DNA of 64,000 nt from Sepiola atlantica (GCA_963556195.1 OY744529.1:65552580-65616579), one strand, 5' to 3'; positions 10,523-21,925 are shown, counted from the first letter of the stretch. The notes: generated by a model from the sequence alone, not told the origin. Program-made: numbers and translations.

Positions 10523-10885
10523 TAGAATACCCGTCCCAATCTTAAATATTTTGATTTTGCCCATATTATGCTCTCTAAGGCCCTCTAAAATACCCCAAAG
10601 GAACTAAAATTTGGATAATATTTATTAATTGATGTCTAATACCTATTGTGAAAATTTCACAATAATCGGTGGTATCTGAATTTTCACGAAGGACTTCCAT
10701 CCCCACTTTACCCCTTTGCACAAAAGTAAATTAAACTAAATATAGCCCACATTATTCATCCTTACGCATATCAGCTATGTTCCAAAATTCATAATGATCG
10801 ATTAATTAGTTTAGGAGCGAATTCTATAAATACAAATATATAAACATATACACATATCTAATTTGATATAAATAGATATATATTA
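10522..10885 (+). mobile_element. R1 pearl-like element, internally deleted
   Basis: It starts ACTAGAATACCCGTCCCAAT, lacks the usual tandem core, and resumes at the conserved TAAAATACCCCAAAGGAACT. It ends with AATGATCGATTAATTAGTTT and AGGAGCGAATTC. It is about 360 bp against about 640 bp for a fuller copy at 22.8 kb. Confidence 0.65.
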
Positions 10886-11019
10886 ATGTTATACATCATG
10901 ATGATGATGATATGGTCTTGTCGTCTAGTGGCTATTTCTTGGCTCTGCCAGATTGAAGATCTCTTGAAAATAAAACAAATTTGGAACTCAACTAACTTTA
11001 TATATATATGTATATATAT

Positions 11020-11560
11020 ATATAGCTTCTATGCTATGTGATGTCTCCACAGCAGTTCTAACCAAGGCAAATTAGGTCAGCCTCTCCTCCATCTATCGAG
11101 CTATTTCTCTATTAATGACATCAATGTCCATGAGGTCAAGCTGTTCCAGCAGATCTTGTGACTCTACAGTTCCCACATCTTCTGGCTTCACATTTCAAAT
11201 CTGTCTAATCATTGCCTGTCGTTTCATTGCAATTGTTGTAGGTTTGCTTAAGCCAAAGGCCAGGTCTCACTTGCATGGAGCATTGCACCACAAACATAAG
11301 AGCTATAAGCATGACCATGAGTCTTGTATGTGAGGTGACATGAGGTGAGTAGTGGCTGTTCATGGAATTTCTTTCAGGCAGTTTTGACTCGTACTTTGAT
11401 GGCCAGTTCATAGCCCCATAAGCTGAGATCACGTCTTCTAGATAGCAAAAGAAAGCTACCACCTCCAAATAATCAGGGACAGCTTTCTTGTGGTCTACCA
11501 TCTAGGGAGTGTGCTTGTTCCTGACATCGTGCACATCTGAAACAGATCATTGCACTTCTT
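11020..11560 (-). pseudogene. LINE post-RT region remnant (family L-b)
   Basis: Minus-strand frames give YLEVVAFFCYLEDVISAYGA and then, in a shifted frame, LSKPTTIAMKRQAMIRQI, VKPEDVGTVESQDLLEQLDL and DVINREIAR. These blocks are the well-conserved stretch after the RT domain in RTE/L1-like non-LTR elements ('...FCYLGD...', 'R..MIR.ICN.KPEDV.TV...LL..L'). At least two frameshifts and a stop break it, and the catalytic RT core is missing. It is a 5'-truncated dead copy. Confidence 0.6.
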
Positions 11561-11759
11561 GTGCACCCAGTACTTGCAAACATATATAAACAAATAAAAA
11601 ACTTTTTTTAAATATGACTATTTTTTTGACTTAATAATTTTTACAAACTCTCAAATATTTCATCCAATCCAATCTATTACAAATGGAGATTTCGTATCTG
11701 TCTGTCTGAAGCCGAAACTATACTATTACTTCTATTAATGTACTATTGTACTATCTTTT
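11561..11759. other. No recognised feature
   Basis: AT-rich spacer. Confidence 0.4.
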
Positions 11760-12045
11760 AAAGTTTAATTCAAGATGGGCAGGGTAGTATTGTATCTGTT
11801 CTGTTGTTATGAAACCATCCTCCCAGGCATTACTTCTTTCTTTTTTTTGGAGGAGGGGATAGTATAGTATCTGTTCTGTTGTAATAAGGCCATCCTCTCA
11901 CACATCGTCCTCCTTTGGTGGGTAGTGTAGTAAATGTCGGTTTGTCATTAGACTATCCTCCCAAGCATTACCTCTTCTTTTTTTTTGGGGGGGGGACGAA
12001 GTGTAGTATATGTTCTGTCTGTTGTAATACCATCCCCCCTGGCTA
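11760..12045 (+). repeat. Tandem units each starting with a U2-like motif
   Basis: Four units of about 70-85 bp carry degenerate forms of GTAGTATCTGTTCTG (near 11785, 11865, 11925 and 12002). Each is followed by CCATCCTCCCAGGCATTAC-like text and a T/G-rich run. They share the U2-like head of the F1/F2 SINEs but not their bodies. A two-unit inverted relative lies at 48.9-49.05 kb. Confidence 0.6.
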
Positions 12046-12714
12046 GCAAAAATATGTGACTGGAGGGAGCATATATTTGCTTGTATATAGTAATGCAGTA
12101 ACTATTTATATAGTGTTACAGTCGAACAATTTCTTGATTTCAGATCGAAACACAATTGTAGAACACAGCTGAAGTCTTGTAATGTTAACACATCGTAAGT
12201 AGTTGGCTCAATCTCTAGCCAGGGCCAGTTGTAAGGCTGGTCATGGTGATATAACAGCAGAAGTTTCTGTCTTTCTCTTAATTATTTTCCTTTGTTAATG
12301 TTAAGCCGTCATCATCTTTTTCCTTGTAGCTATAATAATTGAAGAAAAACAACAACAAAACAACTTCATTATTTGCTCTGGGAGATATTATTTTCTTGTT
12401 GATTGAGATGATTGCATCTTACCGGTCATCCCCCATAGGGCTGGTGGAAGAGTAACAAATAAGAGACGTTCGTTTGCTTTGACATTGAATACCCAAGATG
12501 CAACAGGATCTATTTGTTATGTTACTTCCTCTCATGATGCAGCTTCCAGTACACGTCAGCCTAACCTTTAACTTACTCTTTAAGGAATTTTCCGATTTCT
12601 CCTTCCTCTAGCCTAATGTGAGAAATTCCGTTTTTTACATTATTTTTACACAGCCGCATCCAATCTTGTTATATTTAAATGAAACACAAAAATAGAAAAT
12701 ACAAAGATGAAGAG
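12046..12714. other. No recognised feature
   Basis: No coding, RNA or repeat signal was recognised in this stretch. Confidence 0.35.
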
Positions 12715-12842
12715 AACTAGAGAGAAAGAAAGAGAGAAAGAGGGAGACATAGACATAAAAGACGAGTATAAATATGTAGAATAGATAAAGAGAGACAGAG
12801 AAAAAGAGAGAAAGAGAGAGACGGGGAGGAAGGAAAGGAAAA
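12715..12842. repeat. Interrupted (GA)n microsatellite
   Basis: GAGA/GAAA units. The Ser/Phe/Leu-rich minus-strand frames here are artefacts. A further short GA tract lies at 12994-13013. Confidence 0.9.
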
Positions 12843-13014
12843 ACAGTAAACCAGTGCATTTTAAAAGTGCATTAGAAAAATACAAGCTGCACTCATGTGG
12901 GAATGAAGTAGAGGATCTATAATGGCCGAGATTCATCACGGCACTGACGCATGCTGGGTAATCTGACCTTGGGTAAAACATTCAATGGTGTTAAAGAGAG
13001 AGAGAGAGAGAGAC

Positions 13015-13229
13015 AAGGCTTACTCAGCATAAACCGATTTTCATGCCAATGTTTTTATTCGCTTTGATTTACTTGGTTTATTGTCACGTTCTTTCATAAT
13101 GGCGACCATCTTATTTTTACACTTTCATAAATCAGATGTTAAAGGTGTAAGAGTGCATTGCTGACGATAGCAGGTGCTTGGTGGTGGGGGCAGTGTTTTG
13201 CCAGTTGAAAGAGAGTAGCTGTGGGAGGC
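13015..13229. other. No recognised feature
   Basis: Spacer sequence with no identified element. Confidence 0.35.
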
Positions 13230-13555
13230 GTAACTCAGATTGAAATGTCTGTGTGACTAGGAGTCATGTGTTTCCTACTAAGCCATAACACATCCTGGCA
13301 CAGTAGCCTTCGGCCTTATGTCAGAGTGAAGTATGGTTCTGTTCGGACTGAGCAGACAATCCTTCCAGACATTACGTTCTCCTTCGGGAGGGTGGATTGG
13401 TTTATCGCAGATCACCTGAAGTGCTAGTACCAGGGAATGCCAACAGGTTTTATCATGGAAAATGTTGCATCCATCCAGAGTGCCCCCTTCTTGGGTGAGC
13501 TAGATTCACCACTATAATCTGAAACCATGTCTAACTTTGCAGCAGTTTGAAGGGC
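13230..13555 (+). mobile_element. Degenerate F2-related fragment
   Basis: The stretch 13475-13545 reads ATCCAGAGTGCCCCCTTCTT and then CATGTCTAACTTTGC. This parallels the F2 body and tail (ATCCAGAGTGCACCTTTTTG, CTTGTGTCTAACTCTGC). Upstream, GTGAAGTATGGTTCTGTTC may be a decayed U2-like head. Divergence is high and boundaries are uncertain. Confidence 0.4.
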
Positions 13556-13968
13556 AGTTAAATATACTTAGCGATGATAGTTCCAAAACGAAATAGAGGA
13601 CTTAATAGATGACAACACATCAAAGCGAAGCATTCTTTCCGGTAATGAGACATGATCCCTATAGGCATCTCCAATAGAATGTAATATCCTACTGTACGGT
13701 TGCTTATTATTTACAAGAAAATGGTTTTCATAGCTCTCAAACAAGTTATTTTTATTTATAGTCATTTTTAGTCAAATAAAAAAGGATTAAAAATTAAAAA
13801 CAATAGGTTATAGCAAGTTTAATCATACATGCAAAATGTGAAAACAAAAACATGCTCGATATCAATAACCCAAAAGGGGAGATAACTTCAGGTTTTACTT
13901 TTTTTTTAAGGGTAACATTTTCTAGTAATGGACATGGTTAGCAAGTTGAAATAAATATAAACCAAGAA
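13556..13968. other. No recognised feature
   Basis: AT-rich spacer. The 65-residue minus-strand frame at 13568-13765 matches nothing I recognise and has no supporting context. Confidence 0.35.
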
Positions 13969-14437
13969 TATCCCCAACCCTCACTTGCCAAGTTTCACTT
14001 CCATACATCATATGCATTGTGATGATGCATGGAAGTGAAACCTGAACAATGAGGGTTGACGACATGCATTGCATGGAGAGAAATGATATGAGAATGATAT
14101 AGTGGATGTGTAATGTGAGTCTTGAAGACACACCTAGATCTGGTGACCTCAGACAAAGATTAAATCTAGACAGTATAAAGAGATGTGTGCAGAACAGAAG
14201 ACTTCGTTGGTATAGCCACTTGAAAAAATGGATTATAGTTCTTGCATTAGTAGATGTAGAACAGCTGAGGTAGCAGGATCAGTTCACAGCGGAAGGCAAA
14301 GGAAAATGTGGGAGAACGTGATAAGAATAAACTTGAAAGAAAGAAGGATAAATGAAGACGTGGCCAGAGATAGGTCAGTTTGGAATTTAATTTCTTAAAG
14401 CCGTCCAGCACATACCAACATGAAAAACGGATGTTAA
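13969..14437 (+). pseudogene. LINE C-terminal remnant (family L-a), with inverted 5' piece
   Basis: The + strand translates, with breaks, as ETWTMRVDDMHCMERNDMRM, WMCNVSLEDTPRSGDLRQRL, NLDSIKRCVQNRRLRWYSHL and NEDVARDRSVWN. This is the region after the RT domain of an RTE/L1-type LINE. It ends with GCCGTCCAGCACATACCAAC, an ACGGATGTTAAACC 3' tail and a (GAT)n run. The same tail occurs at 6.42 kb. The first about 45 bp (13969-14010) are an inverted copy of 14019-14065, giving a hairpin around GTTTCACTTCCAT. Stops and frameshifts make it inactive. Confidence 0.7.
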
Positions 14438-14440
14438 ACC

Positions 14441-14496
<56 letters not shown>
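14438..14496 (+). repeat. (GAT)n tail of the LINE
   Basis: About 19 GAT units directly follow the LINE 3' sequence. RTE-type elements often end in short tandem repeats, so this is probably the element's tail, expanded. Confidence 0.9.
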
Positions 14497-14497
<1 letters not shown>

Positions 14498-14965
14498 GGT
14501 TTTGTTAATTGTTTACTTGCATTTGTAGTGTTTGTTCATTGATTTTTTTTCAAAGATGGAAAAATATTTTTCTAAGCTACAGTCATCAGCGAGACAAACC
14601 ATTTAATTTTTACCTGAAATCGAACCATCGACCACAAATCGACCAACAGTCCAGCACAAACTACGGACCACCATCAATCACTTTTTAGCAAGCATTTTTA
14701 TTTCCGCACACAAATAAGAGGCGAACTGTCAATGGACTCAGGTTTAGATTTTGCAGACTCACTGGCATGAGTGACACAAAGACATTACTAAAAGATTTTG
14801 TCAGATATTTCCATCTATTTTAACCACCCGTTGCAAAATGGACATGTTAATCCAAAAGAACGACGCAGCCTCTTTTTGGAAACTTTTTTTAATATTTGTA
14901 TTGTCTCCCCCTTCCCTTGCTGTACCACCCATGAAATTATCATTGTAATCTATTTCATTCATCGT
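14497..14965. other. No recognised feature
   Basis: Mixed spacer. It contains CTGAAATCGAACCATCGACC near 14614, which looks like an isolated inverted B box, but no tRNA fold was found. Confidence 0.3.
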
Positions 14966-14967
14966 CT

Positions 14968-15130
14968 AGGAGGTGGCAGTGATGAAGTGGATACCAACGC
15001 AGACTGATGACTCAGTGTGACATGTTTGAATCCTATTGCATGCATGATGACCTCAGACGAAATCTTTCATTAACATTTCATTATGAATGTTGGCAACCTG
15101 ATTAAATATAAAAGAAATTAGGGAAACTAA
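14968..15130 (+). mobile_element. tRNA-derived SINE S2, diverged copy
   Basis: Contains GGTGGCAGTGATGAAGTGGA (A-box region), CATGTTTGAATCC (B box) and downstream AATGTTGGCAACCT and AGGGAAACTAATG. All are in the same order as in the S2 copies at 17.46, 27.59 and 38.39 kb. Confidence 0.6.
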
Positions 15131-15156
15131 TGTTGTGAACTTGTGTTTGTGTGCGT

Positions 15157-15368
15157 CCCTATTTACTTACCTCCCCACGAGGGCAGAGTTAGACACAAGG
15201 TCGTTTTTTTTAATGTGAGGAATATCCAGCTCTCCAAAAAGATGCACTCTGGATTGGAACAAAAGGAATAATTGCCTGTCAAGAAAGACCCCCCCCCTTT
15301 ACTCATCGACTGAGGACAGATAAGATCAAGTGCAGCATCAGAACAGATACTACACCTTGCTCCCAGAT
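15157..15368 (-). mobile_element. U2-headed SINE, family F2
   Basis: Near full length. On the minus strand it has the head GTGTAGTATCTGTTCTGATG, the body CTTATCTGTCCTCAGTCGAT, and the conserved TTGTTCCAATCCAGAGTGCA. The tail is CGACCTTGTGTCTAACTCTG then CCCTCGTGGGGAGGTAAGTA and AATAGGG. The GGGGGGG run near 15292 (minus strand) is an expansion inside the body. Confidence 0.8.
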
Positions 15369-15752
15369 CATGATCGTCCACTCATTGTCTTCGTCCGAAT
15401 TTAATGCTTGATTTCGACACTGGCTTTAGGGTCAATAATGTAGTCTTGGTCACTGCTGTAAATAAAGTTACAACTTTGTGTTTTAAAACAAGTAATAATA
15501 TTTTACTAGCGGGACCTGTGTAAATTACACGAAATGATGTTTTCAATACTAATTATGTTGTTCCTAACCTATGTATTACTTCGTAAATTAAATTTGGCTT
15601 GAATTCATGAGTAGCATACACAGATTTAGAAGAGTGTTGCTTTTGATGTAAGCGAAACACACAAAATAACACACACGCTATCGTATTAATATGTGTCTTC
15701 CCGGTCGACCCTTCCCTGCATCCCTCCCACCTTCGATGTAGAGAAAATCTTA
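15369..15752. other. No recognised feature
   Basis: Spacer with CACACA words near 15657-15675 and no identified element. Confidence 0.35.
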
Positions 15753-15840
15753 GACGTTGGTTGGTATCGAACTATAAAGCAGTCTGGCCAACGTCAAGAT
15801 CCTACGTAGCTAACCGTTGCGCCAAAGAGAAATCCTTGAA
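15753..15840 (-). mobile_element. tRNA-like SINE head or tRNA pseudogene
   Basis: The minus strand reads TTTGGCGCAACGGTTAGC (A-box-like) and, about 40 nt later, TATAGTTCGATACC (B-box-like). The acceptor stem does not pair well, so it is not called a functional tRNA. Flanking text suggests a SINE head. Confidence 0.5.
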
Positions 15841-17463
15841 ATATTACGAAAATTAGGGGACTTGAATGCTTTTCCAAATCTAGGTGCAGCACGCATGCGC
15901 AGAACTTATGTGTTAGCGTGACACACACGCTATTGTATTAATATATAGAGGTTGTGAAGTTACAACGATACTTGGTTTCTCTACCGAACGAAAGGCTTAC
16001 AATCAGAATAACAGTCACTTCCAACAGAACACAAAACAACGTACAAGTCTGTTTAAATTTCTGACTGTACCCAGAGCCTGAACGAAAAGAACCCACCTCT
16101 TCTACTCGATTTTGCACGAATATATATATATATATATATAAATATTACTGTCAGCAAGCTTACTTGAAAATGATCAGATGTGTTATCACTGGACATAAAA
16201 ACTGACTGTTTAGGATGTCTATTATTTGGAGTGGTCATAGTTTTTGTAGGAGTTCAAGTGTCCTGTAATGTCAGCAGGGAACAGTTGCCTTAAAGAGGCA
16301 ACTACTTTTCCAAGTGGAGAAATCAAATTCTGGGTGATCAAACCCCGTGTCAGACATGTATCTCATCACAGGCCTGTCGTTTGCATACATTACAACTGCA
16401 CTAAAAATGCAGCATTATGCATGCTTACAATGTCAACAACAGAATCAAGCAGGTTCCAAAAACATTATCACTATAACTCATATGAAAAGAAGAAGAATTC
16501 ATCTTCTTCCCTTGTCGATTTCTTCCTCACACTTCCACCATGTGTTGTATAAACTTGTATCATTTCTTAAGCTAAAGAACAAGGACCATAATTGAAATAG
16601 AATAGGGCTTTATGAAGCTTGTGATCTTCCAGTCGCCAACTCTTGCCCTTGTATAATGAGCGCTTTAGTAATGTGAACTTGCGCATAACTTATTTATATC
16701 TAGAAAGCAAGTCTGGCTGTGTAAAGATGAAATTCTGCTTTTAATATTGTCATATGAGAAGTGTAATGAATAATGCACTGCCTTCTTTAAATGAGGTAAA
16801 GATTGTTCTTATCGATATTATTCTTGTTTTGCTCTTGCTTACAAGGGTATGATTCACTGTCAATTGATGGATGACTCAAGACAAGACAAAAGTATCTAAC
16901 TACCCACAATGCCGTTTTTTTGCTCTTTGTTGTTCATATGTTTCTCCTTTGAATTCTATGAAGAGTTGGGTCTACTTTTGTCAGCCTCGTAACTCTCGCT
17001 TCCACCCAATTTTGTCCTTTAGTTCTCACATTCAATCAGCAATGTTTCTGACAAAGGGGGAAGAATTGCTGTTTTCTGTGTCGGTGGTTGTTTTTAATGG
17101 GTGGTGTGTGGGGATTTTCAATCCTCTCGTAGTATCCATCATTATTCAACTATCAATCTATCCATCTTATTCATATCAATCCTCGAGTTTTTGTGTTTTA
17201 GATTTGATAAGTTATTAGGAAAATAAAATTTTAACTTTTTTTTAGAAACTTTTTTTCAAAATATTTCCTAATTTTACTGATAATTAGGCACTAAAATTCA
17301 CAATTATCCCAAATATATATATTTTTAATAACTTTTTAGAGGGGGGGGTTCATTTCCGACACTAATTCATTTGTAAAATGAAACCTTACTTAAAACCTTG
17401 AAGACAAGTGAAGATCTGTATGCTTTCGTCATATTAACTGACTTCTTATTATTTCTTGTGGGG
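15841..17463. other. Unassigned, no recognised gene
   Basis: Contains a short TA run at 16121-16141 and frames of 61-115 residues with no recognisable domain, splice context or codon bias. A local hairpin, GAAGAAGAATTCATCTTCTTC, sits near 16490. A G run lies at 17341. Confidence 0.35.
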
Positions 17464-17640
17464 TGACGGTGGCTGAGTGGTTAACGACAAGGACTGAAGA
17501 CCCGGGTGTGCCAAGTTCGAATCCAGTTCGTTTCCCAGAAACACTTTCACTTAGGATGTTGGCAACCTTCACGTCTTTCTAGAATGAATTCTAACTAGAA
17601 ATATATCGGGGTAAGCCAATACCAACACTAGAATACGAAA
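17464..17640 (+). mobile_element. tRNA-derived SINE S2, best copy
   Basis: The head reads TGACGGTGGCTGAGTGGTTA (A box TGGCTGAGTGG) and, after a variable-arm-like segment, CCAAGTTCGAATCCAGTTCG (B box GTTCGAATCC). The tail has GGATGTTGGCAACCTTCACG and CTAACTAGAAATATATCGGG. This pol III-type head with an unrelated tail defines a SINE. Other copies are at 14.97, 27.59 and 38.39 kb. Confidence 0.85.
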
Positions 17641-18137
17641 TAAAGGAATGAATTATTCCTTATTTCAGCACATTTTACAATGTATGAATCCTTATACCAA
17701 TTTTGATCAAAATACATTACATGATTTTGATTCTAGAACATGTGTCAAATTTAAGACTTAAGCTTAAGTGGTCTTAAGAAGAAATTAAAATTCAGGGAAT
17801 CTTGCTTCATTTGTGTCTAATCACTATGGATCAAATTCAATGTAAATGTGAAATATTCGAATTTTCAAATGGAAAGTTGTGTTCATATTAGGCCTCCTGA
17901 ATACGCTTTAAAATAGTTTAAAAGAAACTGAAATTTCAGGAATATTTAATTGTTTAATTTTCACAAAAATCAGAGGCATCTGAACTTTCACAAAGGGTTT
18001 TCCATTCCATTTTTACCTCCTTCACATATAACTAAATTAAACTAAATATAGCCAACATTACAACCTCTTACGCCTCGCATCTGTGTTCCAAAATTCATAA
18101 TGATCGGTTAATAAGTTGAAGAGAGAATCCTGTACAT

Positions 18138-18141
<4 letters not shown>
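17641..18141 (+). mobile_element. R1 pearl-like element, 5' end replaced
   Basis: It joins directly to the S2 tail and lacks the ACCCGTCCCAGG head. It keeps the core (AATTTTGATCAAAATACATT, AATTCAGGGAATCTTGCTTC) and tail (AATGATCGGTTAATAAGTTG). A (TA)n tract follows. Confidence 0.65.

Positions 18142-18183
<42 letters not shown>
18142..18183. repeat. (TA)n microsatellite
   Basis: About 21 TA units at the R1 3' end. Confidence 0.96.
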
Positions 18184-18188
<5 letters not shown>

Positions 18189-18492
18189 TTAGTGTGTGAG
18201 GTTTTGTTCTCTTTTATTTGTTTTTTATTTGGTTTCACCCAAAAATGAACTACTGTATAGTGTAGGTTTTTTCAAGACACTTTAATCCAAGAACTTTTTA
18301 CTCTTTGTGATTTTTTTTCTGATGATTTTGTAGTGTTGCAGAGACGATATTGACATAAAAATGTTGTTTGGCACAAGACAAATGAAACGGACCGTAAAAA
18401 ATATATCTCACAGAAATGTTATGTTTTTTGGAAATGTGAAAAAAAATAAAAATAAAATAAAACCATGGTTAATGGAATATAATATGAACTAA

Positions 18493-18496
<4 letters not shown>
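18184..18496. other. No recognised feature
   Basis: AT-rich spacer between two (TA)n tracts. Confidence 0.4.

Positions 18497-18540
<44 letters not shown>
18497..18540. repeat. (TA)n microsatellite
   Basis: About 22 TA units. Confidence 0.96.
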
Positions 18541-18543
<3 letters not shown>

Positions 18544-19199
18544 CATATACACATAGAAACTAGATGACTCATGACCCTTGTCAATCAACGATTGTATAAT
18601 GTACGTTAGTGTAGACATTTGTGCCATTAACCGACTATGAAGGAGTCTATTATTATATTAAAGCTGAGTTAATCAACGTTTGTTTCCATAAGGCGTTTTG
18701 TTCCTATATATTTTAATCACACAAAATTCATGCGTCAATTTTGAGATTGGGTTCTGCTTGAAAAAATTCTATTTGCAAATAACTCCTCAAGTGACCTATC
18801 TCTTACTGACTTTCTATCTATCACTTTCATCCTCTCTTACTGTGTGTTGTTTGACCTCTCACTCTTATTCTATGGACCGTTTATTACTTGCTTCCATCAT
18901 TCCCCCCCCTCTCTTTCTCTCACTCTCTCTGTATATTAACAATCAAAGGTAATACAAAAAGGAAAGGATAAAACGATTAGAATAATCCATTATAAACAAA
19001 ACGAAATATCACCACAAGCAGTAATATTATTTAACCCGTAGTTGGAGAGGAAAAGAGAGAAAGAGAAAGAGAGAGAGATAGAAATAAGCTAATTTTTTAT
19101 TTTTTATATTTACCTGGCTTTGCAAACTCACTTTTCCCTGATTCCCTGATCCCTAATTCAAACAGTTTAACGAATCACATTGTCTCTAGCAGTAACGTG
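18541..19199. other. No recognised feature
   Basis: Contains a short CT-rich run (18900-18930) and a GA run (19050-19080). The 84-residue frame at 18698-18952 is low-complexity at its end and unconvincing. Confidence 0.35.
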
Positions 19200-19720
19200 A
19201 AGAAGGATGGAGTGACGTACGATGTCTCTGGTCATCCAAACTGGGTGGAGGGAGGGTCCAATCATATTCAAACTATCTCTCTTTCTCATAATATTTCTCA
19301 GTACTAGGACTTATTTTATTTACCTCTCCAGGAGGTTAGACACAAGGTCAGGTGTTGTTTTGAAAAGCCAGTGCACTAGGATTAGCGCACTCTGGCCTAA
19401 AAATGCCTGAGCAGCCCCGTCGGCATTCCCCGGTAAGGGCGTCTCAGGCGGTTAGTGACAAAACTAACCCCTTCTCAAAAAGAAGGTAAAGCCTAAGAGG
19501 GTAAACCCCCTGAGGCTGGGTAAGACCATACCTCAGTCTGACAGAGCAGGGACAGAAGAAACAACAACAGCTCACCCCCTGTTGCCCCGATTATCGAGGA
19601 CGTATGCTCGAATGGTACAAACACCAAATAAGTTAGTTATAGTTGAGTCTTTGGGGCATACAATCAAGGGGTTTGTCCCGGGCATTACCAGAGAATCACT
19701 GGTCTCTTCGTATATATTGG
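19200..19720 (-). mobile_element. F1-related diverged repeat without U2 head
   Basis: The part from 19321 to about 19540 follows F1 block for block on the minus strand. It shows the tail TGTCTAACCTCCTGGAGAGG, AAAAGCCAGTGCACTAGG, CAGCCCCGTCGGCATTCCCC and TAAGGGCGTCTCAGGCGG. It then diverges and continues into GGCATACAATCAAGGGGTTT instead of a U2 head. The flanking 19200-19320 (ACTATCTCTCTTTCTCATAA, TACTAGGACTTATT) and the far part both recur at 56.3-56.5 kb, so a longer composite unit was copied. Confidence 0.65.
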
Positions 19721-20617
19721 AAAATATGAGTTGAACAAACGAAAATACCTTTGATATGCCTGAACTTATGTCTGAGTGAAAAACAATGCATTGTTCATAT
19801 TTACTTATGCGCGGGGGGGGGGGGGGTTCAAGCAGGAAATCCCAGACACCACTCGTGAACTATTCACCCCAAGTGCCAGTATTTAACCTGCATTCTTTTA
19901 TGAAGAAATAATATCATTCAAAAAAAAATAAATTAAACAAGGTCAAAATTTCAGTTTGCTAACGGGAAGGAGGAGGAGGAGGAGGAGGAGAAGGAGGGGA
20001 CAGAATATTTCAATGAAAGCAATGTTGGTGTGCTTTAGAGAATAGGACGTTTTTTTTCTTCTTTGTTCGTTTTTTTGTTCAGACTAAATAAACAGAATTA
20101 TATAACTGTGAACTTAACTCTCTGAAGCCATTGCATTTTTCTCGCATGCTTTTCTATACACCTTCTCGTTTTTGGGGGTCGTTCAGCTATGAGCACTGGG
20201 GAACAACCGATGAACGCAAAGCAGTAAATAGAAAGAACATTCACCTCGGCTTGATGTCTGTGACTTTTCCCCAAATTCAAGTTGATCATCAAAGAGACCC
20301 GAAGACCTGAAGAAGTGGAGACCATCAAGAGCTCTGTAATGACAGAGCTGGGTGGGGGAAGTGGGTGGGGTTCAGAAGAATTTTTACAGTGGAGCATAGA
20401 AGAATGGCAGAGAAAGAAAGGGGAACTGAATTAGAATTGAGTGGGGTCTCTCTGAAAGGGGGAAATCATATAGTTTGTTATTTGGAATTGAAATTAATTG
20501 TTTGCGACTTCAGACACACCTTGCATTCCTGTCGGCCGGGTTTCGAATCGTGACGTTGATATGATTTCTACATCTAGCCACAATAAGTAGTGAAACTACG
20601 AAACAGCTGTCTGTGGA
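19721..20617. other. No recognised gene; short purine repeats
   Basis: Holds a G run at 19813-19827 and a (GGA)n run at 19967-19992. The 99-residue minus-strand frame at 20098-20397 and the 62-residue + frame have no recognised motif. Confidence 0.4.
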
Positions 20618-20618
20618 T

Positions 20619-20675
<57 letters not shown>
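20618..20675. repeat. (TA)n microsatellite
   Basis: About 29 TA units just upstream of an R1 head. Confidence 0.97.
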
Positions 20676-20676
<1 letters not shown>

Positions 20677-21690
20677 TAGAATAATACTCGTCCCAGGACA
20701 GGTAAAATAAATTCCCAGAACAGCTTTGCACCACTTTTTTCCCCCGATTAAAAGAAACTCTTAAACCTTATGTTTCGAATCCTTATTCTAATTTTGATTC
20801 TGATTCTACAAAATGTCTAAAATTTAAGACTTAAGCTTTAAGATTTGTATAATTTGGATTATTCGAACTACTGTTCTCATCTTCAGTATTATTCTCACAA
20901 CGTTTCAGCCGATGTAACCTCCAACCTTTTTCAGGTGTATCTTGTCGAAATCAGGAATCTTTCTGTCGAACTCGGGAATCTTTCTGTTGAATTCGGGAAT
21001 CTGCACAGAATTTTGAACGGAACCCTTTATTTAATTCATGGGGTAGCATGCTCTCGTTCCGTCAGCCATGACCGGGTAGAAGTGTTCAGTAAGTCGCAAT
21101 TCCTAGTATTGCCTGCACTGAGGATTGAACCTTCAAAAGACTGCACCTAGAACTGAATTTTACTTAGCATATTATCCGTTACGCCACAAGTCCTTGCACA
21201 AGGACCCGTGGCGTAATGGCCGAAACGTTGTGAGAATAACATCCAAGATGAGAACAGTAGTCCAAATAATCCAAATTATAAAAATTATCAATCCTCATCT
21301 CAAAAATTCAGAAACAAAAGCTTAAGGAGTTTTAAGAAGAAATTGAAATTCAGGGAATCTTGCTTAATCGGTGTCTAATCACTATGGATCAAATTACATG
21401 CAAATCTGAAATATACTCCAAAGAAACTGAAATTTGGGGAATATTGATTAATTGATGTCTAATATTTATTGTTAAAATCTAACAAAAATCAGAGGTATCT
21501 GAATCTTCACGAAGAGCTTCTACCTCATCTCTACCCTCTTTGCATGAAACTAAATTAAACTAAATATAGCCCACATTAGAAGCTGTGTTCCAAAATGAAT
21601 AATGATCGGTTAATTTGTTTATGGATAAATCCTATACATACAAATAGTTAAACATATAAACATACCTATCTTTATATAAATAGAGATGAC
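20676..21690 (+). mobile_element. R1 pearl-like element interrupted by an S1 pair
   Basis: The left part (20676-20850) has the head ACTCGTCCCAGGACAGG and core start AAGACTTAAGCTTTAAG. The right part (21312-21690) resumes at AGCTTAAGGAGTTTTAAGAA and runs through AATTCAGGGAATCTTGCTTA to the R1 tail AATGATCGGTTAATTTG. The split is at the AAGCTT(A)AG word, which appears on both sides of the insert and could be a target-site duplication. Confidence 0.7.
20851..21311. mobile_element. S1 SINE head-to-head inverted pair
   Basis: The left member (to about 21205) is an S1 in minus orientation. From the outside inwards it has the tail TTTGGATTATTCGAACTACT, the conserved CACAACGTTTCAGCCGATGT, an inverted B box GAGGATTGAACCTTC, and an inverted A box near CCGTTACGCCACAAG. 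The right member starts AAGGACCCGTGGCGTAATGG, then jumps straight to CCGAAACGTTGTGAGAATAA and the tail. It therefore lacks everything between A box and tail. The outer ends are inverted repeats of each other, about 95 bp. Confidence 0.75.
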
Positions 21691-21925
21691 ACAAAATAAA
21701 TGTTATAGATAATAATCAGGGTGTATTAGTCTATTTGATTTAATTTCCTTAAAGATACTTGTTATCCTAGGAGATTTTTTTGCATTTATTTTTTTTTCCT
21801 TATAATTTTGCAAAAAGAATTATTATTTGTGTTTTGATTTAATTAACTCTGTCAAATTGAAGTTGTGTGTATTTTTTTAAGAATAAATGAATGAATTATT
21901 AATGAAAAAATAATTGAAAATACAT
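21691..21925. other. No recognised feature
   Basis: AT-rich spacer. Confidence 0.35.

Noticed and set aside
17464..17540. Functional tRNA gene
   Set aside because: A and B boxes are present but the acceptor stem does not pair and the same head recurs with a shared non-tRNA tail, so it is SINE S2.
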